From assembly GCA_021827225.1 (NCBI GenBank), contig JAKAXG010000218.1, positions 1-7,129 on the forward strand: DNA of 7,129 nt, written 5' to 3'. The notes under the pieces were generated by a model. That model searched no databases. It saw nothing but the letters and a program-made list of their open reading frames with translations, and was not told where the DNA came from. Position 1 is the stretch's first letter. Every line of letters begins with the position of its first letter. Source of the DNA: Actinomycetes bacterium. GTDB lineage: Bacteria; Actinomycetota; Acidimicrobiia; Acidimicrobiales; Palsa-688. Below are positions 1 to 5,191 of this stretch, in pieces. Position numbers and translations under genes: made by a program.

Positions 1-1
1 G

Positions 2-442
2 GTCGAGTCAACCCGGCTGGCCAACCCGATGACCTGGTCCATCCTGGCCACCCATCCCCACCCCCTCGACGGCCCGGCGGACCCGGCGGTCCACTCGAAC
101 CCGGAGGCGGTGCGGGCCTGGTTCAGCGCCGAGCTTCCGGCCATCGCCCACCGCACCGGCGGGCTGCTGTGGCGGCGGGGCCTCACCCGCCTGGTTCTAC
201 AGGTCACCCGCTGCGCCCACGGGGCGCTCACCGGGGAGGTGCTGTCGCTCCACGAGGCCGGAGAGAAGGCCCTGCCGGAGGCATCGCACACCGGGCACCG
301 GGTGATCACCGACGCGCTGGGTTACCGGGAGGGGGCCAACACCTCCATGTACTGGGGCCCCTTCGAGCGCAAGGCCAACGCGCTGGGCCTGGCCCGGCAG
401 CTGATGCAGAGGGTCGGCCGGGCGGAACCGTCCAGCCACTGA
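2..442 (+). CDS. Unidentified protein, probably 5'-truncated by the window edge
   Basis: I do not recognise this protein. The frame is open from base 2 through the first ATG at 29 to the TGA at 440-442. That gives 137 residues from the ATG, or at least 146 if the frame continues upstream. No Shine-Dalgarno sequence precedes the ATG (the bases are GGCTGGCCAACCCG), so I think the gene begins outside the window. Visible features are a Trp/His-containing start (MTWSILATHPHPLDGP), a basic middle (LLWRRGLTRLVLQVTRC) and a C-terminal part with YREGANTSMYWGPFERKANA. There is no signal peptide, membrane segment or familiar catalytic motif. Codon usage is strongly GC3 like its neighbours and the protein has mixed, non-repetitive composition, which supports real coding. 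It converges on the MarR-family gene with only 13 bp between stops. It is not Ohr, the usual partner of OhrR regulators. Confidence 0.6.
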   Translation, partial: VESTRLANPMTWSILATHPHPLDGPADPAVHSNPEAVRAWFSAELPAIAHRTGGLLWRRGLTRLVLQVTRCAHGALTGEVLSLHEAGEKALPEASHTGHRVITDALGYREGANTSMYWGPFERKANALGLARQLMQRVGRAEPSSH

Positions 443-455
443 CCGACCCGCCGGA

Positions 456-983
456 TCAGTGAGCCGGCGGCAGCGGGTCGGCCCCGCCCCGGCGGGCGGC
501 GGCGATCACCTCGGTGAGGGCGGCGTGCAGATCCTCGAGTCGGCCGACGTCCATGCCCAGGCGCTCGACCACCTGGGGCGGGACCCTGGTGGCCTGCTCC
601 CGCAGTGCCCGACCGGCTGCGGTCAGCTCCACGTCCAGGACCCGCTCGTCCTCGGGGCGGCGACTCCTCGTGATCAACCCAGCGGCCTCCAGGCGCTTGA
701 GCAGCGGCGACAGGGTGGGCGAATCGAGCTGCAGGAGACCGCCCAGCTCCTTGACCGACAGAGGCGACCTCCCCCAAAGGGCCAGCATCACCAGGTACTG
801 GGGGTGGGTGAGGCCCATGGGCTCGAGGATGGGGCGGTAGACGGCCAGCACGCTGCGGGTGGCTATAGCCAGGGCGAAGCAGACCTGGCGCTCGAGGGCC
901 AGCAGGTCTCCGTCGGCGCCGGCATCTGCGTCGCTCGGGGCCACGGGATCGACGGCATTCACACCAGCGATCGTATCGCTCAC
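456..983 (-). CDS. MarR-family regulator, OhrR-like peroxide sensor
   Basis: This is a winged helix-turn-helix repressor of the MarR family, closest by eye to OhrR. In OhrR, oxidation of one N-terminal cysteine by organic hydroperoxides releases DNA. At 175 aa it is longer than typical OhrR (about 145-150) because of an acidic 26-residue N-terminal extension. Family signatures are LERQVCFAL with the candidate reactive Cys35, YRPILEPMGLTHPQYLVMLALW, the recognition-helix region LSVKELGGLLQLDSPTLSPLLKRLEAAGLI, and the wing SRRPEDERVLDVELT. By alignment from memory to B. subtilis OhrR (Cys15, Tyr29, Tyr40), Tyr29 is kept as Tyr49 but Tyr40 is replaced by His60. The start is GTG at 983, with no clear SD; a second in-frame GTG at 962 is possible and would still include Cys35. 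It is divergent from nudC, and no ohr gene is visible. MarR proteins usually bind their own promoter, and inverted repeats lie over the start region. MarR family is nearly certain; OhrR-type sensing is inferred. Confidence 0.93.
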   Translation of the reverse strand: MSDTIAGVNAVDPVAPSDADAGADGDLLALERQVCFALAIATRSVLAVYRPILEPMGLTHPQYLVMLALWGRSPLSVKELGGLLQLDSPTLSPLLKRLEAAGLITRSRRPEDERVLDVELTAAGRALREQATRVPPQVVERLGMDVGRLEDLHAALTEVIAAARRGGADPLPPAH

Positions 984-987
984 GATC
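966..987. promoter_or_regulatory. Overlapping inverted repeats at the MarR gene start (possible autoregulatory site)
   Basis: AGCGAT-CGT-ATCGCT (966-980) is a perfect 6+6 inverted repeat. GATCGT (969-974) also pairs with ACGATC (982-987) across 7 bp. Both overlap the GTG start and first codons of the MarR-family gene. MarR dimers bind imperfect palindromes of about 16-20 bp, often at their own start, so this is a candidate operator. The sequence does not resemble the AT-rich B. subtilis OhrR operator. It could also be a chance result of codon content. Confidence 0.35.
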
Positions 988-1019
988 TAGTCGTGCGCGA
1001 TCAGCTGCCGGCGCGTTCG

Positions 1020-1052
1020 GCGCCCATGGGCGCGGGTCCCACCCGCATGGGC
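1020..1052. promoter_or_regulatory. Palindrome cluster in the MarR-nudC divergent gap / nudC leader
   Basis: GCGCCCATGGGCGC (1020-1033) is a perfect 14-bp palindrome. Overlapping it, GCGGGT-CCC-ACCCGC (1032-1046) is a perfect 6-bp stem with a 3-nt loop. GCCCAT (1022-1027) can pair with ATGGGC (1047-1052) outside that stem, leaving a 4-nt bulge. In RNA, the 14-bp self-pairing and the larger hairpin exclude each other. The element ends 13 nt before the nudC ATG. It may be a repressor operator, a leader structure, or both. No -10/-35 or SD is obvious here. Confidence 0.4.
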
Positions 1053-1065
1053 CAGACTGCCGGTC

Positions 1066-1842
1066 ATGTTCATCCCCGCCTCCACCCCGGCCGTCCCTTC
1101 GGACGGACCCGTAGTCGTCTTCCGGGTGGCAGGGAACAAGGTGGCGACCGAGACGGTCGACGTGGCGGGAGGGCTCCCTCCGGCGGCGCTGTTCGTCGGC
1201 ACCGTAGGGGGCCGCCAGTGCTGGGCGGTCGACGCCGCTGGGGAGCCAGCGGGCGAGCAGCGGTTCGTGGACCTGATGGGGATGTTCGCCGACGTCGACG
1301 AGGCGTCTTGGGCGGCGGCGGGGAGGGCGGTGCAACTCGTCGAATGGGCCCGCAACCACCGCTTCTGCGGCCACTGCGGGACCCCCACCGAGGAATCGGA
1401 CCACGAGAGGGCCCGGCGCTGCCCGTCGTGCGGCCTGCTGGCTTTCCCCCGCCTGGCCCCGGCGGTCATCACCCTGGTCGAAAGAGCGGACGGTAGGGCC
1501 CTGCTGGCCCGCAACGCCCGCTGGCCGTCGGCGATGTATTCGTGCCTGGCCGGCTTCGTGGAGCCGGGCGAGAGCGTGGAGGACGCCCTGCGCCGGGAGG
1601 TACTCGAGGAGGTCGGGGTGCGCGTCGGCACCATGCGGTACTTCTCCAGCCAGCCCTGGCCGTTCCCCCACTCCCTCATGCTCGGCTTCCACGCCGAGTA
1701 CGCCGGAGGCGAGATCACCTGCGACGGCGACGAGATCGCCGACGCGTCCTGGTATGCGTGGGACGACCTGCCCTCGATTCCGGGACGGGTCAGCATCGCC
1801 AGGAAACTGATAGACGACTGGGTGGCCCGCTCCGCCCGGTGA
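1066..1842 (+). CDS. nudC: NAD(+) diphosphatase NudC (zinc-ribbon Nudix hydrolase)
   Basis: This enzyme hydrolyses NADH or NAD+ to the nicotinamide mononucleotide plus AMP. In E. coli NudC also removes 5'-NAD caps from RNA. The 258 aa length matches E. coli NudC (257). Domain order is a variable N-terminal domain (1-95), a zinc ribbon with Cys101/Cys104 (FCGHCG) and Cys119/Cys122 (CPSCG), then the Nudix domain. The Nudix box is complete, GX5EX7REUXEEXGU at residues 163-185, with Glu178, Glu181 and Glu182 as metal ligands. The diagnostic NADH-pyrophosphatase motif SQPWPFP follows at 195-201, which separates NudC from other Nudix enzymes. The start is ATG 1066. No convincing SD precedes it, but the other upstream ATGs (1026, 1047) are out of frame. 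It is divergent from the OhrR-like regulator and convergent with the crotonase gene (13 bp between stops), so it is probably monocistronic. Identification is secure; redox control by the neighbour is inference. Confidence 0.97.
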   Translation: MFIPASTPAVPSDGPVVVFRVAGNKVATETVDVAGGLPPAALFVGTVGGRQCWAVDAAGEPAGEQRFVDLMGMFADVDEASWAAAGRAVQLVEWARNHRFCGHCGTPTEESDHERARRCPSCGLLAFPRLAPAVITLVERADGRALLARNARWPSAMYSCLAGFVEPGESVEDALRREVLEEVGVRVGTMRYFSSQPWPFPHSLMLGFHAEYAGGEITCDGDEIADASWYAWDDLPSIPGRVSIARKLIDDWVARSAR

Positions 1843-1855
1843 CCGGCGGCGGGGG

Positions 1856-2539
1856 CTACAGCTCGAGCCGGGCGCCCCTCTCCCCTTCGACGACCACCCG
1901 GGCCCGCCTGACGGCCCGGGCCTTCATCCGAAGCAGCACCGGCCGGGGCGCCCGGCACACCTCGGTGGCCACCTCACGGGCGGCCTTTGGAAGTTCCTCC
2001 GGGGCGACGACCCGCGACACCAGACCCAGGGCCAAGGCCTCGGCGGCGTCGACCGTCCGGCCGGTGAAGCACAGGTCGCGGGCCGTTCCGCCGCCGACGA
2101 TGTCGTGCAGGGGGCCGTACACGACGTCGCTCCAGGCGTGCTCGGGATGGGCGAAGCGGGCCGTGTCGGACGCCACCCGGATGTCGCACATGACCGCCAG
2201 ATCGAAGCCCCCGGCGACGGCCGGCCCGTTCACGGCAGCGATCAGGGGAAGGGGGAACGAGAGGCAGGCCATGTGGAACCGCTCGCTCGACTCCCAGAGC
2301 CGCTCCTGGTCACCCGGGCCGTCGAGGCGGAACTCGTCGAGGTCGAAACCGGCGCAGAAGACCGGCCCGGCCCCGGTGAGGATCACCGTCTTGACCGCGT
2401 CGTCGGCGGCCAGCCGGCCCAGCGCGGCGGTGACCTCGTCGCGGACCGCGATGGAGAGGGCATTCCTCTTCTCCGGGCGGTTGAGGGTCAGGGCGACCAC
2501 GCCTTCATCGACCTCGGAGACCACGATGTTGTGAGCCAT
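1856..2539 (-). CDS. Enoyl-CoA hydratase/isomerase (crotonase) family protein
   Basis: This is a crotonase-fold protein acting on acyl-CoA thioesters. I chose ATG 2539 (MAHNIVVSEVDEGVVALTLNRPEKRNAL), which gives 227 aa and puts the first strand where the family begins. An in-frame ATG at 2560 would add 7 residues. Family landmarks are LNRPEKRNALS, the oxyanion-hole segment TGAGPVFCAGFDLDEF, the second oxyanion segment AAVNGPAVAGGFDLAVMCD, and FAHPEHAW. Compared from memory with rat enoyl-CoA hydratase, the first catalytic Glu (Glu144, GGGCEL) is Asp here (AGGFDL), while the second (Glu164) is retained in the PE of FAHPEH. The loop after that Glu is enlarged (SDVVYGPLHDIVGGG). The C-terminus is shorter than the usual 255-265 aa family. 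The Asp substitution argues against assigning plain hydratase activity; substrate and reaction are unknown. It lies 46 bp downstream of the EamA transporter on the same strand and may be cotranscribed. Confidence 0.93.
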   Translation of the reverse strand: MAHNIVVSEVDEGVVALTLNRPEKRNALSIAVRDEVTAALGRLAADDAVKTVILTGAGPVFCAGFDLDEFRLDGPGDQERLWESSERFHMACLSFPLPLIAAVNGPAVAGGFDLAVMCDIRVASDTARFAHPEHAWSDVVYGPLHDIVGGGTARDLCFTGRTVDAAEALALGLVSRVVAPEELPKAAREVATEVCRAPRPVLLRMKARAVRRARVVVEGERGARLEL

Positions 2540-2585
2540 ACACCCGGAATCCTGCCCCATGTCAGGCCTGCCGGCCGGTCCGGGG

Positions 2586-3572
2586 TCAGGCCGCCGGTTC
2601 GAGAACCGCCAGATCCTCCTGCAGCACCGGCTCGGCGGAGGCCGCCGGCTCGCCCATCCGGACCACGGCGATTCCGGCCAGCACCAGCAGACCGCCGAGG
2701 AGTTGCACCCCGGCGAGCTGCTGGCCGAGCAGCAAGCGGGCGTAGACGGCGGCGAAGAGCACCTCGGCCAGGCCCACGAACGACGCCAGCCGGGCCCCCA
2801 GCACCCGGGCGGCGGCGATACCGGTCACGTAGGCGACGGCCGCCGCCACCAGGCCCAGTCCCAGCACCGGGACCAGCCAGCTGACCCGGGCGTGGGCCAG
2901 GGTCACATCTGCCAGCGGGGCGCGCCAACGCAGCACCCCGACCGCGGCCGCCACGAGGATGGCCGCGGCTCCCAGCGACAGACCCCCCCACGCCACCGCC
3001 AGAGGTGGCAGGGGCTGACCGGCGTCCGCCGACACCACGAAGTAGGCGGCCAGGCCCACCGCGGCGCCCAGACCCCACAGGATGCCCACCGGGTCGACAT
3101 GGTGGCTCCCGGCCAGGTCCAGGACCAGGGCCAGCCCGGCCAGGGCGACCGCCGCCCCGACCGCCGTGACCCGGGAAGGCACCTGGCGGTGACGCACCCA
3201 CATCCAGCCCACCACCAGGACCGTGCCGGAGTACTCGAGCAGGAGCGCCACCGCCACCGACAGGTGCTGGATGGCCTGGAAGTAGCAGAGCTGCGCGGCG
3301 GCCACGGCCAGGAGCCCGTAGGCCACCACCGCCGGGGTGCTGCGGCGCAGCCGGGACCAGCGGCCGCGCATGACCCTGAGCGCCGGCAGGGCCAGGGCGG
3401 CCGCGGCGACCACCAGCCGGGCGGCGACGGCGGCCCCCGGCGTCCAGCCGGACCGCATCAGCGAGGTGGCCAGCGTGCCCGACACCCCGAACGCCGCGGC
3501 CGACAGGACGGCCATCGCCAGGCCCGCCGAAGAAGGACCCTGGCGTAATAGGCGTACAGGCTCTATGCTCAT
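2586..3572 (-). CDS. EamA/DMT-superfamily membrane transporter
   Basis: This is a drug/metabolite-transporter-superfamily protein of 328 aa, predicted to have ten membrane helices arranged as two EamA repeats (about residues 15-150 and 160-295). Members export amino acids, metabolites or drugs across the cytoplasmic membrane; the substrate here cannot be told. Signatures are SAGLAMAVLSAAAFGVSG in helix 1, the CYFQAIQHLSVAVALLLEYS segment in the first repeat, and the matching GARLASFVGLAEVLFAAVYA segment with LLLGQQLAGVQLLGGLLVLAG in the second. A soluble acidic tail (MGEPAASAEPVLQEDLAVLE) follows. The start is ATG 3572. It has AAGGTGGG upstream and a TAnnnT-type -10 eight bases before it, whereas the in-frame ATG at 3602 has no SD. 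It is divergent from the CGNR zinc-finger gene, a plausible regulator. The crotonase gene follows after 46 bp. Confidence 0.94.
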   Translation of the reverse strand: MSIEPVRLLRQGPSSAGLAMAVLSAAAFGVSGTLATSLMRSGWTPGAAVAARLVVAAAALALPALRVMRGRWSRLRRSTPAVVAYGLLAVAAAQLCYFQAIQHLSVAVALLLEYSGTVLVVGWMWVRHRQVPSRVTAVGAAVALAGLALVLDLAGSHHVDPVGILWGLGAAVGLAAYFVVSADAGQPLPPLAVAWGGLSLGAAAILVAAAVGVLRWRAPLADVTLAHARVSWLVPVLGLGLVAAAVAYVTGIAAARVLGARLASFVGLAEVLFAAVYARLLLGQQLAGVQLLGGLLVLAGIAVVRMGEPAASAEPVLQEDLAVLEPAA

Positions 3573-3580
3573 GACGTCCC

Positions 3581-3609
3581 ACCTTAAGGGGTCCCCTGTC
3601 ATTAGTCAA
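3581..3609 (-). promoter_or_regulatory. Candidate promoter of the EamA transporter gene, possibly leaderless
   Basis: Read on the minus strand, TTGACT (3609-3604) is followed after exactly 17 bp by TAAGGT (3586-3581), which fits the relaxed actinobacterial -10 TAnnnT. Eight bases then separate it from ATG 3572, the spacing expected for a leaderless transcript. The 17-bp spacer contains the palindrome AGGGGTCCCCT (3587-3597). A competing reading is that AAGGTGGG (3584-3577), overlapping the -10, is an SD used by a transcript from farther upstream. Motif match only. Confidence 0.4.
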
Positions 3610-3618
3610 AGTGCACTT
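3609..3618. promoter_or_regulatory. 10-bp perfect palindrome in the EamA-CGNR divergent gap
   Basis: AAGTGCACTT is a perfect palindrome lying 5 bp before the CGNR gene ATG and touching the candidate -35 of the transporter promoter. A regulator bound here could affect both divergent genes, so it is a candidate operator for the CGNR protein. It stands in the most AT-rich short stretch of this intergenic region. A 10-bp palindrome alone can occur by chance. Confidence 0.35.
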
Positions 3619-3623
3619 AGCCC

Positions 3624-4172
3624 ATGACGCACATCTTCGCCCACGACACCGAAGACGCCCTGCAGGCGGCCGCCGCCCTGGTGAACACCGACGGCCGGGA
3701 CGGCGACACCCTGACCGGCGTGGCCGCCCTCGAGGCGTTCGTGGCGGAATGGCGCTGGACCGGGAGCCGGCGCAGCGACGCCTCCGAGCTGGAAGCGGTG
3801 CGGGCGCTGCGGCCGGTGCTGCGCCGCCTGTGGGAGCTCGACGACGAGGGGGTGGCCGCCCTCACCAACCAGCTCCTACGCGAGCACGCCGCCCTGCCGC
3901 AGCTGGTCCGCCACGACGGCTGGCCCTGGCACCTGCACGCCACCGGTCCCGAGGCTCCGCTGGCCGACCGCATGGCGGTGGAGGCGGCCATGGCCATGGT
4001 CGACGTGGTCCGCCAGGGGGAGCTGGGGAGGATGCGGACCTGCGCCGCCGCGGACTGCCGGTCGGTGCTGGTGGACCTGTCCCGCAACTCGTCGAAGAGG
4101 TACTGCTCCACGACGTGCGCCAACCGGGTGAACGTGGCGGCCTTCCGGTCCCGGCGCTCCGCCGGGGATTAG
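3624..4172 (+). CDS. CGNR-type zinc-finger (ABATE domain) putative transcriptional regulator
   Basis: This 182-aa protein has the two-part layout of the CGNR zinc-finger family: an N-terminal alpha/beta ABATE-type domain (about 1-130; the Pfam family is described as a putative stress-induced transcription regulator) and a C-terminal zinc finger. The finger is visible as RTCAAADC (Cys140, Cys145), then LVDLSRNSSKRYCSTTCANR (Cys161, Cys165) followed by VNVAAFRSRR. The family-naming CGNR motif is CANR here, a Gly-to-Ala change, but all four zinc-ligand cysteines are present. The start is ATG 3624; no SD precedes it (GTGCACTTAGCCC), so translation could be leaderless. It is divergent from an EamA transporter, an arrangement I recall as common in Actinobacteria and suggestive of regulator and target. 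Its stop lies 9 bp from that of the convergent small membrane protein gene. The family is confident; the DNA-binding role is family-based inference. Confidence 0.92.
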   Translation: MTHIFAHDTEDALQAAAALVNTDGRDGDTLTGVAALEAFVAEWRWTGSRRSDASELEAVRALRPVLRRLWELDDEGVAALTNQLLREHAALPQLVRHDGWPWHLHATGPEAPLADRMAVEAAMAMVDVVRQGELGRMRTCAAADCRSVLVDLSRNSSKRYCSTTCANRVNVAAFRSRRSAGD

Positions 4173-4181
4173 CGGCCGGGG

Positions 4182-4502
4182 CTAGCGGGTCGGGGCCGGG
4201 CGCCGGGAGGCGATCTCCGACGCCGCCACCACCACCGCGGACACGGCGGCGACCGACGGCCACGCCCCGATCTTCCTGGCCAACGGGTGCGACCCGCCCA
4301 TGGCACCCACGTAGAGAGCCGACAGCCCGAGCGCCGGCCCGGCGCCCACCGACCGCCACCACCGGCTGGCGCTCCACGCCCCGGCGGCGGCGAACACGGC
4401 GCCTCCGGCCTGCCTGCGGCCGGTCCGGCGGGCGACGGTGAAACCGGCGATCAGGCCGCCGGCCGATACGAGGGAGGGACGCAGGAGAGCAGATCCGGGC
4501 AC
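4182..4502 (-). CDS. Small multi-pass membrane protein of unknown function
   Basis: This protein of 106 aa begins at a GTG (4502) with a modest SD-like GGTAGGG about 7 bases upstream. Hydrophobic segments at about residues 11-24, 33-46, 56-70 and 81-98 suggest three or four membrane passes. Basic loops (ARRTGRR, SRWWR, LARKI) alternate with them, and there is a short basic tail (SRRPAPTR). Recognisable segments are RRTGRRQAGGAVFAAAGAWS and GGSHPLARKIGAWPSV. I recall similar small hypothetical proteins in other actinobacteria, so I think it is real and conserved, but no function is known to me. It converges with the CGNR gene and is divergent from the truncated crotonase. Because its start sits only about 45 bp from the first recognisable crotonase codon, both promoters would have to fit in almost no space. 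Confidence 0.75.
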   Translation of the reverse strand: MPGSALLRPSLVSAGGLIAGFTVARRTGRRQAGGAVFAAAGAWSASRWWRSVGAGPALGLSALYVGAMGGSHPLARKIGAWPSVAAVSAVVVAASEIASRRPAPTR

Positions 4503-4547
4503 GACCGCACCCTACCGGGGCGGACCGGTCCCGGGAGGGGCGGGAGC

Positions 4548-5180
4548 CGGCGCCTCTACCAGGCCCTGGCCGCGGCCCTGCGACAGGCCGACAGCGATGA
4601 AAGCGTCCGGGCGGCGGTGATCACCGGCGCCGGCAGCGCCTTCAGCGCCGGCACCGACCTGGCCGAACTGGCCGCCATCGCCGCCGGCCAGGCTCCGGCC
4701 GGAGCCGACCAGGCGTTCCCCCGGTTACTGGACGCCCTGGCGGAGATCGACCTGCCCCTCGTCGCCGCGGTCAACGGCCCGGGGGTGGGCCTGGGGGCGA
4801 CCATGCTGTCGGTTTTCGATGTGGTCCACATCTCGGACGAGGTCCGGCTGAAGGCCCCGTTCGCAGCCATGGGCGTCCCGCCGGAAGCCGCCAGCAGCTA
4901 CCTGTTCCCCCTACGCATGGGCTGGCAGCCCGCGGCCCAGATGCTTCTCAGCGCCGAATGGCTGACCGCCGAGGAGGCCGTCTCCACCGGGCTGGCCACC
5001 GCCTCCTGCCCGGCCGGGTCGGTCCTGGCCGAGGCGCTCGGGGCGGCCGGGAGTATCGCAGAGCACGACCGGTCGGCCACCCGCACCATCAAGGCGCTGA
5101 TGCGGGCCGGCCAGCGCGACGCCACCGCCGCAGCCCGCCGGCGGGAAAACGAGGCGTACGCCGCCCTGTTCCGCCGGTAG
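4548..5180 (+). CDS. Enoyl-CoA hydratase/isomerase-family protein, delta3-delta2-isomerase-like, N-terminus missing
   Basis: The frame from about 4548 to the TAG at 5178-5180 encodes a crotonase-fold protein. Recognisable parts are RRLYQALAAALRQADSDESV, the oxyanion loop ITGAGSAFSAGTDLAEL, AAVNGPGVGLGATML and APFAAMGVPPEAASSYLFP. The last segment resembles ECI2-type delta3-delta2-enoyl-CoA isomerases, where the Glu of PPEAxSS is catalytic (codon 4884-4886). The position of the first hydratase Glu is Ala/Thr (GLGATML), which again favours isomerase over hydratase. The usual first 30-40 residues, with the opening strands and the TLNRPxxxNA motif, are absent. No ATG, GTG or TTG lies in frame between 4500 and 4616. 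The only upstream in-frame ATG (4287) lies deep inside the opposite-strand membrane-protein gene and would add Pro/Gly/Arg-rich antisense sequence. An SD-like GGGAGGGG at 4533-4540 has no start codon after it. The remaining 210 codons are intact. It may be a pseudogene made by a 5' deletion, a recently damaged gene, or an assembly error. Confidence 0.8.
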   Translation, partial: RRLYQALAAALRQADSDESVRAAVITGAGSAFSAGTDLAELAAIAAGQAPAGADQAFPRLLDALAEIDLPLVAAVNGPGVGLGATMLSVFDVVHISDEVRLKAPFAAMGVPPEAASSYLFPLRMGWQPAAQMLLSAEWLTAEEAVSTGLATASCPAGSVLAEALGAAGSIAEHDRSATRTIKALMRAGQRDATAAARRRENEAYAALFRR

Positions 5181-5191
5181 GAAGCGCTCAA

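Noticed and set aside
459..1496. Plus-strand open frame of 345 codons antisense to the MarR gene
   Set aside because: Low-complexity composition typical of a high-GC shadow frame. The MarR domain is complete on the other strand and nudC is read in a different frame.
322..1692. Minus-strand open frame of 456 codons spanning the MarR gene, the gap and most of nudC
   Set aside because: Arg/Gly/Pro/Ala-rich translation with no domain. It overlaps two well-identified genes in other frames.
2571..2578. CCGGCCGG palindrome between the transporter and crotonase genes as a terminator
   Set aside because: It has no loop and no T-run, and such short GC palindromes are expected by chance at this base composition.
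2488..3609. Minus-strand open frame (373 codons) overlapping the EamA transporter in another frame
   Set aside because: Gly/Arg-rich translation. The EamA frame has ten hydrophobic helices and family motifs, so this is a shadow.
4287..4547. Using ATG 4287 as the start of the second crotonase (297 aa)
   Set aside because: The added 87 residues are Pro/Gly/Arg-rich, unlike any crotonase N-terminus, and lie antisense to the small membrane protein gene, which looks real.
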